Of a DNA stretch of 64,000 nucleotides, positions 11,454-22,212 are shown one piece after another. The notes under the pieces are model-generated. The model had not been told where the DNA came from. It saw only the letters and a program-made list of their open reading frames with translations, and ran no database searches. The position numbers were made by a program, and so were the translations under genes. The stretch is from Scalesia atractyloides (lineage: Eukaryota; Streptophyta; Magnoliopsida; Asterales; Asteraceae): contig CAMTDV010000018.1 of the NCBI GenBank assembly GCA_947069175.1, positions 43,102,869 through 43,166,868 of the forward strand, written 5' to 3'. Within the stretch, counting starts at the first letter, position 1. Every line of letters starts with the position of its first letter.

Positions 11454-12969
11454 AGGGTATGTGGATTCTTATTGGTCAGTTTAATGAAGTGAGGTTTCCT
11501 TCGGATAGGCATAATTCGGTCTTTGATAAAAATAATGCTTTATGTTATAATAGCTTTATTAGTTCCGGGGGTTTCTCAGAATATAAAATGTCAGGGAGAA
11601 GGTTCACTTACATTTCAAGTGATGATAAAAAAATGAGCAAGTTAGACAGGGTGCTTGTGTGTATGAATTTCTTGAATAAGTGGCCGAACGCAACACTTAC
11701 GGCATTGGGAAGAAGTGTTTCTGATCACAGTCCGTTAGTGCTATCCACGATTAATGGTACGTTCGGACCGTCACCATTTCGGATTTTCAACAGTTGGATG
11801 GAGATTGAAGGTTTTGACGAAGCGGTATTAAGGGGCATAAGGAAAAAAGTGGAAACAAATTTTAAAGATTTAGTTTTAGGTGAACAACTAAAAGCAATAA
11901 AGGAGGAAGTTAAGAGTTGGAGACTAAATACAAAAGATGTACAACAACATGAGGTACGGGAAGCGAAAATGCAATTAAATAGCTTGACTTGGAGGCTGAG
12001 GTTCGGAACTTATCAGAAGATGAAATTAATAAGTGGAGAAATATTAAAGAGATTGTTAGAAAATGGGAAAAATGTAAACCGTCAGATCTAAAACAAAAGT
12101 CAAGGTACAAATGGATAAAAGATGGTGATGAGAACTCTAGATTCTTTCATGATTTGGTAAATAGCAATATTGCCCGAAGTAAAATAAATGGTTTGTGGGT
12201 TGACGGTAGTTGGATCACGGAACCGGCGGATATAAAGAAGAAATTTAGAGACGCATTTGAACCAAAATTCAAGGAACCATGGGAGTGTAGACCAAAATTG
12301 GAGCCGGATGGTTTTTCACAATTGCGTATGCAACAGGCAACGTATTTGGTAAAAGAATTTTCAGATGAGGAAGTAAAAAACGCCGTATGGGAATGTGGTA
12401 ATGATAAAGCACCGGGTCCGGATGGAATTACTTTCGCGGTATTAAAGAGATATTGGGGCAACTTTGAAGCTTTGGTTATGGATGTAATGCACCAATTCCA
12501 CACACACGACTCAATTCAGCATAAGGTTAGTTCCTCATTTATTGCATTAATTCCAAAAGTGGCTGACCCGCTCACCTTTTCGGATTTTAGACCGATTTCG
12601 TTAGTGGGTGTGGTAAATAAAATAATATCCAAAACGGTTGCATTGCACCTAAAAAGGTTATTACAAGCATGGTGGCGAACGAACAATCAGCTTTTATTTC
12701 GAATAGGAATATAGTCAATGGTCCGTTAGTGTTAAATGAAATGGTGGATTGGACCAAAAAACAAAAAAAAAATGAAGTTTTTATTTATAAGGCCGACATC
12801 GAAAAAGCATACGACACGGTGAATTGGAAATTTCTCATTTCGATTTTAACCGCCATAGGATTTCCATCAAAATGGAGGCAATGGGTGATGGGGATTCTAT
12901 TTCGGGTAGGGCCTCGGTAATTATAAATGGTCCGCCGTCCCGGGGAATTTCAATATAGAAGAGGATTAC
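11454..12969 (+). pseudogene. LINE ORF2, middle segment: end of endonuclease and start of RT
   Basis: The frame resumes with GMWILIGQFNEVR. The family normally has GDFN here, so a metal-binding Asp is missing. VSDHSPL closes the EN domain. A frameshift near 11990 leads into the linker and RT entry: SRYKWIKDGDENSRFFH, then DKAPGPDGI and FRPISLVGVVNKI. A second shift near 12665 leads to NEQSAFISNRN and the palm motif YKADIEKAYDTVNW (catalytic Asp present). A third shift near 12900 precedes the insertion of E4 after GGATTAC. The frame continues at 22218 with GDPLSPFLF. Confidence 0.9.
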
Positions 12970-13008
12970 CGTGACACTCGGCAAAATACCAGTAATTACG
13001 TATAACCC

Positions 13009-13468
13009 TGTTGATGCACTTTGTGTTCGTCACTTGTCGAATAGGCTATATTGAGCGTGTGTTGAATATTGTATAGGTTAGAATCGAACACATGACCAAA
13101 ATACGGAGATTATAGTGAAAATGGGAACAAGTTCGCCCGAACTTGACCTGTGATGGTCAAGTTCGCCCGAACTTGGCATGTGATGGTCAAGTTCGCCCGA
13201 ACTTGTCCATGACACATTCCGGGCGAACTTGTAACCCTATATATAGGTGTGTGTTCATTTGTAATTTAAGTTTTTGCAATCCCTATGGGGAGGTGCTGCC
13301 GGATTCTCTCCAGGAACTCCGGTAGTTGGACTTAAAGATGTATGCTTTTTTCGGTATGAATGAAGACTTCCGCTGCATTCTGTTTCTAGTCCATTCTTAA
13401 TAACATTCAACCGAAACTGCTATATACGCACTAACTTCCGTCTAGAACCGCCTGATCACGAACCTTCA
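13009..13468 (+). repeat. E3 5' LTR, 460 bp
   Basis: TGTTGATGCACTTTG to ACCTTCA. Order inside: three 18-bp dyads, a half-dyad (CGGGCGAACTTGT), a TATA box at 13236-13247 (CCCTATATATAGG), then R/U5. Compared with the 3' LTR it differs by scattered substitutions, including some inside the dyads. Confidence 0.93.
13128..13205 (+). repeat. array of three 18-bp dyads in E3 U3, 30-bp phased
   Basis: CAAGTTCGCCCGAACTTG begins at 13128, 13158 and 13188, exactly 30 bp apart. A half-site follows at about 13219-13233, next to the TATA box. Each dyad has two 8-bp arms around two bases. The position just upstream of TATA suggests a promoter element; the binding factor is unknown. Confidence 0.85.
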
Positions 13469-13470
13469 AT

Positions 13471-13482
13471 TGGTATCAGAGC
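13471..13482 (+). promoter_or_regulatory. E3 primer-binding site
   Basis: TGGTATCAGAGC, two bases after the LTR end, complementary to initiator Met tRNA. Confidence 0.92.
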
Positions 13483-13699
13483 TACAGTTATTACCTACGC
13501 TCATGAATTTGGACATTTATGGACATTAGGAGGGGTTTTGGACGTAAATCATGAAATAAACATACAATCCACGGATAAAAAGTAATATTGAACGGATAGG
13601 ATTGTTAGAAAACTACTTTCGACCAGATCTATGGTGGAATCATCTCGAAATTCGAAGAAATAAGGATTTTGGATCGAAAAATGTAAAAAAGGGCTGGTT

Positions 13700-13899
13700 T
13701 AGGTTCGCCTGAACTTGTGATTTGGAGATCAAGTTCTCCCGAACTTGTAAAACACATTGATCAAGTTCGCCTGAACTTGTAACATATTGACCAAGTTCGC
13801 CCGAACTTGGTGTTGGCCAACCATGTTCGCCCGAACTTGGCGCTTGGTGACCAACTTCGCCCGAAGTTGTAATATTGTGGACAAGTTCGCCCGAACTTG
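13700..13899 (+). repeat. array of seven 18-bp dyads in E3 leader
   Basis: Sites begin at 13700, 13730, 13762, 13792, 13822, 13852 and 13882: five steps of 30 bp and one of 32 with its neighbour short by none. Most read AAGTTCG-CC-CGAACTT with single changes. The site at 13852 reads CAACTTCGCCCGAAGTTG, where both arms have changed so that the pairing is kept. These lie after the primer site, so they would be in the RNA as hairpins too. Confidence 0.85.
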
Positions 13900-14109
13900 T
13901 CCAAGGAGCCTAAAAAAAATTTTGTTGATCGTATTGATGGGATGAGTGTCCAGAAAAGAATTGGCGATAGAATTTTTTTTGAGTTTTCGATGATCGAACC
14001 GGGATGTTCGGGGACACCGTCTAGAGCTTCAGAGTACAGATTTGGCGATACGGTCACAGAATTTTGAAGATAACGGGAGAGTCATTGATACCGGTGTAGA
14101 ATGTTGATC

Positions 14110-15100
14110 ATTTGGGTGTCATGACTGGTAATGGGCCTAAACGTTAAATCCGCATTTGTTAAATACTGAAAATTCCGGATGGGGAATTTCAATGAAAATT
14201 TCAGTATGGTCAGAATTATGAAACTTGACTCAACTATGGTTCCCATCTCAGAATATACTCCAGTATCAAGATTCCCTAGATTTCATCTTACAGGTGAGTA
14301 TAGCGTAATTGATATCTGTATCTGGGTTATGCGAAGCCTTGAGAGCTCAAGTTAATACCACCGTATCGACAAAGAGATGAAGGATCGACGTTTAAGGTGT
14401 GTTCCAATTAAGGAATCTTTTAAGCACTGCAATTAGATTAGATCTTTCGATTCTTTCAATTTTGCATGCAGTTTTTGGGTTTATAGCAAAAGCATTATAG
14501 AAGTTCTAGGCTATTGCTTCCACAAAATCAGAAGAACTTGTATAATACCCCAGATATCAATCATCTATAAAGACCTCGTATCTCAGAATCAGGCAATCTC
14601 TCAAACGAAATTTCGGAGTACTAAGTCCATATATCCGAGAGATGTTAATCCACAAGTTTAAGCAGTTGTAAAATTTAGTTTACATCCCGGAAACAATTTA
14701 CTGAACGTGTAAAGCCTATCGGACATCCATAGTAAGACTTGTTTATCACTTTTTAAACTTTACAATTCTTTAGCGTACTGTGATAGTCCACTGATGTACT
14801 ATCATTTCCTTTTTGACACAAAATTCTTTTTGTCTTTTTCAATGTTTTTGTACTTTTTGGTTTTTCATATGTTTTTGTATTTTCTCGTAACATTTCTCCC
14901 CCTAAAATCAAAAACATATTTTTGTATTTTAGTTTTAAGAAAATATAATCCTAAAAGGTAACAAACCAATGAGGATCACGAGTTTTTTATTTGGGTGTCG
15001 TGGCTAGTAATGGGCCTAAACGTTAAATCCGCATTTGTTAAATACTGAAAATTCCGGATTTTAGGGGAATTTCAGTGAAAATTTCAGTATGGTCAGAATT
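14110..15100 (+). repeat. rearranged block in E3: inverted E5-like segment between direct repeats
   Basis: About 105 bp starting TTTGGGTGTC and containing CCTAAACGTTAAATCCGCAT occurs at about 14110-14215 and again at 14989-15100. Between them, about 14216-14985 is the reverse complement of the sequence that follows pol in E5 (about 51150-51900). That includes the purine-rich stretch, seen here as TTTCTCCCCCTAAAATC at 14902-14918. No gene is present. Confidence 0.75.
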
Positions 15101-16537
15101 TGCAAAAATGAGGGGGAATAAAAATTTTACGATATATGGAGATTCCGACATTTTTGAAAATCATGACTCCTGCAACAGTATCCGGGTGGTTACCGATTGC
15201 AGATTATCGAGAAATGCAGAGGATTGAGATTCATTGGGTATTTCAAATTGATGTCTAGTTTGAAAGCGGGTGGTTACATAACTGAGGTTGGAGGAGTTGT
15301 TTATCAGATTATGCGGTCATGGTTGTGGATTGACACCTGAGTCGCGCGTATGGTTTGGAAGCACATACGACTGCCTATCTTTAACTCTGCTTTACACATG
15401 AATTATTGACTGGACTAACCGCCAGGAGATAAGGATGCTCTGTAGTTTCAGTTGCCCCTGGTTGTACCAGGTATCATGATTAAGGAAGATGATATAATGG
15501 GTTTTTCAGACGAAGTTGTGTACCAGTTGTTGGAGAATGAAGCTATATATTTGGGATTCCGTGATCACAGGAAGTTCTGATTTTTCAGATCATGATACAG
15601 ATTGATGCTTAAGGGTTAGAGTCCTGATCTCCGGTGAAGGGGTAGTTAGCTGGATTAGCTTAGTACCAGTGAGGAACTGAGGACGGTCAAAACGTTCAGT
15701 GATGATATTAGGAATTAATGACTAGCTCCGCTGACGGATAGTTTCAAAATTTACCAAGGAGATCTGAAGTTATTCAAAATATAACTGATGATAGCCTTTG
15801 GTGGCCATTATTTTTAGTCTTCAAGCAGATTAATCATTTTTCTCTTTAGACTAACCGCCGTTGGATGATGATGTTTGTTGATTAAGTGGCGTTGGTATAC
15901 CGGAGATAGCTATATATCTGGCATTGTGACTCTAGAAGAAGAATGTGATTTTGGTCACGGACGTATGTTTATCAGATTCGATGCGTTACCAGGTTGTCTG
16001 TCTTTCGATGAAGATTTGCTGATTGAGCAGATTACCGATTTGCTGATCAAATCTTTTTGAAGGGTGTTTAACTACGATTACGGAAATTGGGATTTCAGAT
16101 TTTTGAGGGTATTCATTGATTTGAAGTTTTCCGATGCGGTGATTCAAAGTTTCTATCAATTTGATTTTTGATATTTTAGGAATGTGCGGAATTAATCTCG
16201 ATGCTCAACGCTTATTCAAAAACTGAACCTCGAATGCAGTTATCGTCGAAATGGAAAAGCTGTTGCATTGATTAGCTTTAAGTTGATGGTTATTCGGGAA
16301 AATTTATCGGTCAAGTAAATCAGAGGAGTCGGAAACCGTGCAACCAAATATCTGAACTGGAGTTTTCAGCGGGTTTTAAAGTTGATAATGCAACCCGGAT
16401 AATCAATTAGGGGGGAACCTGTTGACGCGTTTCGACGACATCGGCAGACACCTTGATTGAAGTTGCAGAACATTCAAACATGGCTCAGAGTTTTGAAGAT
16501 CAAGATCAAGCTTCGACAGTAACGAACAAGGGGAAAT
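15101..16537 (+). other. E3 internal region, no gene seen
   Basis: AT-rich sequence with stops in all frames; the longest open frame (15875-16060) has no recognisable domain. The end GAACAAGGGGAAAT at 16524-16537 is the purine tract next to the 3' LTR. Confidence 0.6.
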
Positions 16538-16996
16538 TGTTGATGCACTTTGTGTTCGTCACTTGTCGAATAGGCTAGATTGAGCGTGTGTTGAATATTG
16601 TATAGGTTAGAATCGAACACACGACCAAATACGGAGATTATAGTGAAAATGGGAACAAGTTCGCCCGAACTTGGCATGTGATGGTCAAGTTCGCGCGAAC
16701 TTGTTCTGTGAAGGACAAGTTCACCCGAACTTGTCCATGACACATTCCGGGCGAAATTGTAACCCTATATATAGGTGTGTGTTCATTTTGTCATTTAAGT
16801 TTTTGCAATCCCTACGGGGAGGTGCTGCCGGATTCTCTCTAGGAACTCTGGCAGCTGGATTTAAAGATGTATGCTCTTTCGGTATGAATGAAGACTTCCG
16901 CTGCATTCTGTTTCTACTCCATTCTTAATAACATTTTACCGAAACTGCTATATACGCACTAACTTCCGTCTAGAACTGCCTGATCACGGACCTTCA
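16538..16996 (+). repeat. E3 3' LTR, 459 bp
   Basis: TGTTGATGCACTTTG to GACCTTCA. Dyads begin at 16656, 16686 and 16716, again 30 bp apart; the middle one has changed to GCGCG in the centre and the third to TTCACC. The TATA box CCCTATATATAGG is at 16764-16776. Confidence 0.93.
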
Positions 16997-17001
16997 AACC
17001 C

Positions 17002-19090
17002 GAACAACTATTATAATATACAGTTACGCGTTTTTCTGACTTGAATTTATATAATTTAGTTCTAAATGTCTAGGATCGTAAAAAATCATAGTTTATATTA
17101 ATAACAAATGCATTACGATTAGAAACTATATCCTAGACTGGCGGTAGAAACGAGAACAAACAATATCGGTCAATACTAGTCGTGGTACAGTTTGACACGG
17201 CAAAAAACGAGACATAAGACATGTCTGCACAAATATTTTATGAAAACATAGTCTATAAATAACATGTGCCTTATACTTTTTAGGAAATTCAATTTAAATC
17301 ACGAATTGTCCAAGTTCGCCGAAAAATGCAGTAATCGTGCGAAAGTGTACAGCATTCCGCAGAATGAAACAGTAACTGTCCGAAAACCCAAAATTAAATA
17401 TTACTTGTTTTAAATAATATAATGGGTATTAAAAACGATACAAAATCTGTATTCAAATCCTAGTGCGAAAAGCTACACAACTAGTTTAGTAAACTGCTGG
17501 ACTACCAAGCCGGTACCGGAACTGTGTCAGAAATAATAAAATTTTTAGTCCGAAAAGTTGGATTAATAAATCGGACAATAAAACAGGTGCAAAATCAATT
17601 TTAGTTGTGATATTAAATAAGTTATGCACAATATCAGTATTCAACCCGGTACAAGACCTGAACCGAATTTTTCAACCGAACAATGAACCAATAATTTTAG
17701 TGGGTTAATTGGACCTAGTGTCACATTAATTTAAAATTTTGGAGCTTAAAACTTTGTAGAAATTTATATATAAAGGTGCCAAGTTTCTAAAAGTTTATAT
17801 CATATCCAAGATTAAAAAAAAAAAAACAAATACAAAAACCAAAACCTCCCCCTACACGGTTTTGGGGGATGTGGGGCCCCACCTATATCTTAGTTCGTGA
17901 GTTGGTGGCCTTTCATGTATGGAGAGTGTAAAAACAAATCTAAACCAAATCATCAAACCCCCTAAAACACTTCATTTCTTTTCTTTTTTCCAAACAACAA
18001 AAATCACTTATTTCCCTTTCTAAAAATCGGTCAAGAACACCCAAAATCACCACCATTTGATCTTCATAAATATCCATTTTTATTGCTTGCATGCTACTTT
18101 CAATATGATCAAAGACTTGTGGGAGTTGATGGAAGTTAATTGAAGCATTTTTTCTCAAGTTGAAGCATTGTAACAACACTTGGAACTCTTGAGTTTTCAT
18201 ATCTTCTTTATATCTTCATCTTGTTCATCTTGTTAGCAAGCTAGTAAGCTACATAACTAGTACCAACTTTCTTATGATTTTGATTAAACACCATATACAA
18301 GTTCATCTTGAATCATACTTTAAAAACCCACTTGAAAATCACTAATAAAACTAAAAAATTAAAATAATCATATGATTTTCTTGATAATTTTTGAATGAAC
18401 TTGAAGTAGTTTATGATAGTATTTATGAATCTTGCATCTTCATGTACAAAAATATGATCTAAACACATGCATGTTTAAATCTAGAAAGATTCACCAACAA
18501 AGTGTTATGAACATGAATTTTTTATCTTAAAATAATTACATGCATCTTGTGAAACATATATGATTATTTAAAACCCATGAACTTGAATTTTTGTTGAAAT
18601 GAATGAATAAAGTTTCCATTTTTTAAAAGATCATGAACATGAAAACTTGTTACTAGAAGGCTTTTGAACACATGTTCATACCTAAAATGACTTCTTATGT
18701 CACCTAGAATATGGGTTTATAAATATAATTATGATCTACAAATTTTTGGCAAAAATCACAAATAAAGTTTTCTTTTTGGGAAAGATGGAGACTACAACTA
18801 GTTCATGACATTTTGTTGACAAGTTAGGATGATCTATGATACTTGATGTTGTTTTGAGTTGAAAATGATCTAAAGCAAGTTTATGTAAACTTGAGTAAAG
18901 GCCATAGTTTAGGGGAAAATATCCCTAAACTATGGTGATTTTTTTTATAAATTCGGTTTTGATTAAAAAGTGTTAAACGAAGGATTTGGTGACTAGAAAC
19001 GACTTGGGATTTTTAAACGAGACTAAACGGATTTTTGAACAAAAATTTATAAAGATTCTAAACTAAAAATGGTAAAGTATATATTTTAGA
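17002..19090 (+). other. E4 LTR body with TATA box, no gene seen
   Basis: AT-rich sequence. TTATATATAAAGG at 17764-17776 is the best TATA box and fits the plus-strand orientation suggested by the LTR ends. The region contains no retroelement protein. An 86-codon open frame on the minus strand (17940-18200) has no domain that I recognise and lies just after the TATA box, so I do not call it a gene. Confidence 0.5.
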
Positions 19091-19099
19091 TAAAATATA

Positions 19100-20369
19100 G
19101 AGTAAATTGCCATTTTCATCCCTGAGGTTTGGGCATGTTTGCCATTTTCGTCCAAAATGACACTTTGGTACCATTTTGCCCCCCACGTTTGTAACTTTTT
19201 GCCATTTTCGTCCAAATGCCTAACCTAGTTACTTTATAACGTCAAATTGGGGTATTTTTGAAATCTGTTAATGATAAGGGTGTAACTTGTAATTATGTGT
19301 TATAATATATCACAACATATACATACATACAACACATACATACATACTGCACTCTACCACTGCCACCACCATTCTCTCTCTCTCTCAAAAACCACCCCCT
19401 GCCACCCTCTCTACCACTGCCACCACCATCCCACTGGCGCCACCTACCCGTGACTCCGCCGAAGTACTCTCAATACATGTTGTTTAGGTCGTGACGCCAA
19501 CATCTTTCCAGTTTTCAACTAAATCTATACCTAACTATATCTATAACAACCTATACGAGCCCTAGATACTTAAATCACAAACTTGGGGTCTCAAATTCAA
19601 CCGATCTATCGATTAATCGACTTTGAATTTGTTTTTGTTTTACCTATTAGAGTAAACGAGAGTAGCTGCCACAGCGAGTCCAGCCATCACCGTTAGATTG
19701 AGATCCATAACCACCACCGCTACCACCATCAACGCCGCCGCCGGTCGTCTAGAAAACTACACCTCCGTCACTCTTTCAGTCAATGAAACCGTAACCCCTC
19801 TCTCTCTCCTCTCTCATCCACCATCACCGACACCAACTCTGCCAGCAATCCCCACCATAACTCTCTCTCCCTCTCTTTAAATTGCAACCGCCATTAGCAT
19901 CATCTTCATAAGATCTAAGCGAACCCTAGATTAGAAACATCCGGCTGCCGTAGTGAGAGAGAAAATGGTGAGAAAGAGAGAGAGAGAGAGTGGTGGTGGT
20001 GGCAGATGTAGAGAGAGGTTGAGAGAGAGAGAGTTGTTGTGGTAGCAGGTGGAGGTGACGGTCTGTATGTGTGGTGGTAGCAGAGAGAGTTGAGGGTGAG
20101 AGATGAGGGACTGCAGTCTGTATGTATGTGTTGTATGTATGTATGTATGTATGTGTTGTGATATATTATTACACATAACTACAAGTTCAACCCTTATCAT
20201 TAATAAATTTTAAAAATACCCCAATTTGACGTTATAAAGTAACTAGGTTAGGCATTTGGACGAAAATGGCAAAAAGTTACAAACGTGGGGGCAAATGGTA
20301 CCAAAGTGTCATTTTGGACGAAAATGGCAAACATGCCCAAACCTCAGGGACGAAAATGGCAGTTTACTC
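19100..20369 (+). mobile_element. MULE-like MITE with long terminal inverted repeats
   Basis: The 1270-bp element starts GAGTAAATTGCCATTTTC and ends with the complement (GAAAATGGCAGTTTACTC). Its terminal inverted repeats are about 250 bp (19100-19350 and 20115-20369). A perfect 9-bp target duplication TAAAATATA flanks it (19091-19099 and 20370-20378). Nine-base duplications and long inverted repeats are typical of Mutator-like elements. The centre is only CT/GA- and ATAC-rich low-complexity DNA and a CACC-rich stretch; there is no transposase, so it is non-autonomous. Confidence 0.88.
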
Positions 20370-20378
20370 TAAAATATA

Positions 20379-20847
20379 TATACTTTAAGTATTCATCAAG
20401 TATCATAATAGTATTTTTGTATATATATTATGTTTTTAGATCAAGTGAGGACTAATACAAAAATATATAAACACACAAATACAAGAAATTATGGAAACCC
20501 TTGAAAACCAAAAACTATAAAAATGGAAGTGTCCATCCTTGGATATAAATAAATAAATTGGATACTTTGGACAATTCAGGAAACCTAAAAATATATATGG
20601 CACGGATGAAATAAACGACATAAACGAGACGGACGACACGGACGAATCGGGCGACATGGACCAACTAAAACTACACGAAGGAAACAATCGAAAACTAATA
20701 AACGAATCGACACTCACTTTATTATTTTTACTAGATTTTATAAAAGTAACTTATACAAAATATTTATTAGTTTTATAAACTAAATTTTTATAAGTTATTA
20801 CTAGTAAGTAATAAGAATATGGATCGACACAAAACTTAATAAACATA
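20379..20847 (+). other. E4 LTR body after the MITE, no gene seen
   Basis: AT-rich sequence with a run of GACGA/ACGAG-like short repeats near 20600-20660. Open frames are short and featureless. Confidence 0.4.
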
Positions 20848-21213
20848 TGGCCTAGCCCATCCTTTAAAGTTAAAATTGGGCTAAAGCCCACTTTTGCAAA
20901 CCCATATGGACAAGTCCACATTTTACAAACTATTTTTGGGCTAAGGCCCACCTTTACACAAATTTATTTGGGCGAGGCTCACTCTTACAAACTAATTGGG
21001 CTTGATCCACTTTAAGCAAATTTATTTGGGCTAGGCCCACTCATATAAAACGAATTGGGGTAGGCCCATACATATGAACTCAACTTGTGCTATGCCCACA
21101 CTAATTGAAAACAATTAGGCCAGCGCCACTTATACAAAGTCAATTGGGCTAGGCCCAGATACACTAAACACTTAATTTGGATTTAGAACCTAACATATGG
21201 GTTAGGCCCATTC
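20848..21213 (+). repeat. cluster of degenerate TTGGGCTAGGCCCA repeats
   Basis: About ten units spaced roughly 30-40 bp apart share (T/A)TGGGC(T)AGGCCCA followed by CTTATACAAA-like spacers; examples lie near 20848, 20874, 20935, 20970, 21027 and 21145. The core is a near-palindrome that contains TGGGCY, the site II motif recognised by plant TCP factors. It lies in the E4 LTR. It could be a decayed tandem repeat or a regulatory cluster. Confidence 0.65.
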
Positions 21214-21235
21214 AAACATAAACTAAAAATAGAAT

Positions 21236-21241
21236 ATATAC

Positions 21242-21274
<33 letters not shown>

Positions 21275-21299
21275 CAATATATATATATATATATATATG
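21236..21299. repeat. (TA)n microsatellite
   Basis: Sixty-odd bases of alternating T and A with a few C interruptions. Confidence 0.95.
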
Positions 21300-22212
21300 T
21301 AAACATAAACAAAGAAAGCAAACGAATACAAGTATAATAACGGATTCAAGATGACATACTTGTATGATGAACGAATATAAACCTAAGTGTTTAATAAGAT
21401 TAGAATACTTGTAGGTTGAGAAACAAACAAAGAATCTGAAATTTAATAGAGGTTTGCTTGGAATGCAAATTTGTGAGTTCATGTTTTCCCCTTTTACTTA
21501 AACATTTTTATGGTTTTATATGCTCGGGGATGTATACATGTTATAATTGTATTGCTAGGAGAAATTGAAACCAAACTTGAATCATATGCAATTAGGTGTT
21601 TAAAATCAAAGGGGCCATTTATCAATAACAGAAGCCGAGGAACAATGGGATAGATCTATTAGGTTTTCACGAGCCCCACTCTGAACAAAACTATGTATGT
21701 TGAGAGTGCTTTTGTGTCGAAAAACTAGTGTCTATGACAGATAAATATTCAAGGGTTGGTTGCCTCCTAGTTTGACATATAGATTATTTTCCTTGCAAAA
21801 CACTAATGAGTACGCGGATTTCTTTTTAAGCTATACAAAACAAATTTTACTAATGCAAATGTTTTTGAAGATTCATTTAGCACTAAAACTAATAACATGA
21901 ATTCACCAACTTTTGTTGACATTTTTGAAAACTAACATGTATTACAAGAAACTAGTGGACGTCTTCGGGAAAGTGTGTCCATGTGGGATGATGTCTTGTA
22001 TTTCGTCCTTTTGTTTGAAACAATGTATTTGGAAACTTATGTTTGGAAACAATGTTGTCCTTTTGCCAAAAACAAGTGTAGTACTTTTGAACAAACTTAT
22101 GGTTGTAAACTCGTTATGTTTTATACGTATTGTTTACTTGGTTGAATGCTATGAATATTGCTCTGGCCACACTTCGTGACGCTTCCGCTAAACTGAAATT
22201 CGGGGTGTGACA

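Larger units (their letters stand above)
13009..16996 (+). mobile_element. E3: coding-free LTR retrotransposon (LARD-like)
   Basis: A 3988-bp element with LTRs of 460 and 459 bp, target duplication AACCC (13004-13008 and 16997-17001), a Met-tRNA primer site and a purine tract. The inner 3.07 kb has no gag or pol. Its LTR start (TGTTGATGCA), its U3 layout of dyads then TATA, and an inverted stretch matching the region after pol of E5 tie it to the SIRE-like copia E5. It must have moved with proteins from another element. Confidence 0.9.
12970..22212 (+). mobile_element. E4: probable solo LTR of a gypsy-type element
   Basis: It is bounded by the target duplication ATTAC (12965-12969 and 22213-22217). 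The right end is GGGGTGTGACA, typical of gypsy LTRs. The left end reads CGTGACACTCGG, where TG is expected, so one T-to-C change is assumed. After removal of E3 and the MITE with their duplications, about 3.97 kb remains, with one TATA box, no primer site, no purine tract and no retroelement protein. That fits a long solo LTR. It could also be an internally deleted element whose second LTR I failed to see. Confidence 0.65.

Noticed and set aside
13128..13899. Regularly spaced palindromes, at first sight like a CRISPR array
   Set aside because: The repeats are degenerate 18-bp dyads with 12-bp related spacers inside an LTR retrotransposon of a plant genome. No cas genes and no leader exist.
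17309..17330. A single AAGTTCGCCGAA motif in the E4 LTR
   Set aside because: Isolated and degenerate; probably chance similarity to the dyads of E3.
17940..18200. An 86-codon minus-strand frame in the E4 LTR
   Set aside because: No domain, AT-rich composition like the surroundings, and no start context or relatives visible.
19698..20200. Open frames inside the MITE
   Set aside because: They consist of CT/GA and ATAC low-complexity sequence (Ser/Leu/Thr/His runs) and do not resemble transposase.
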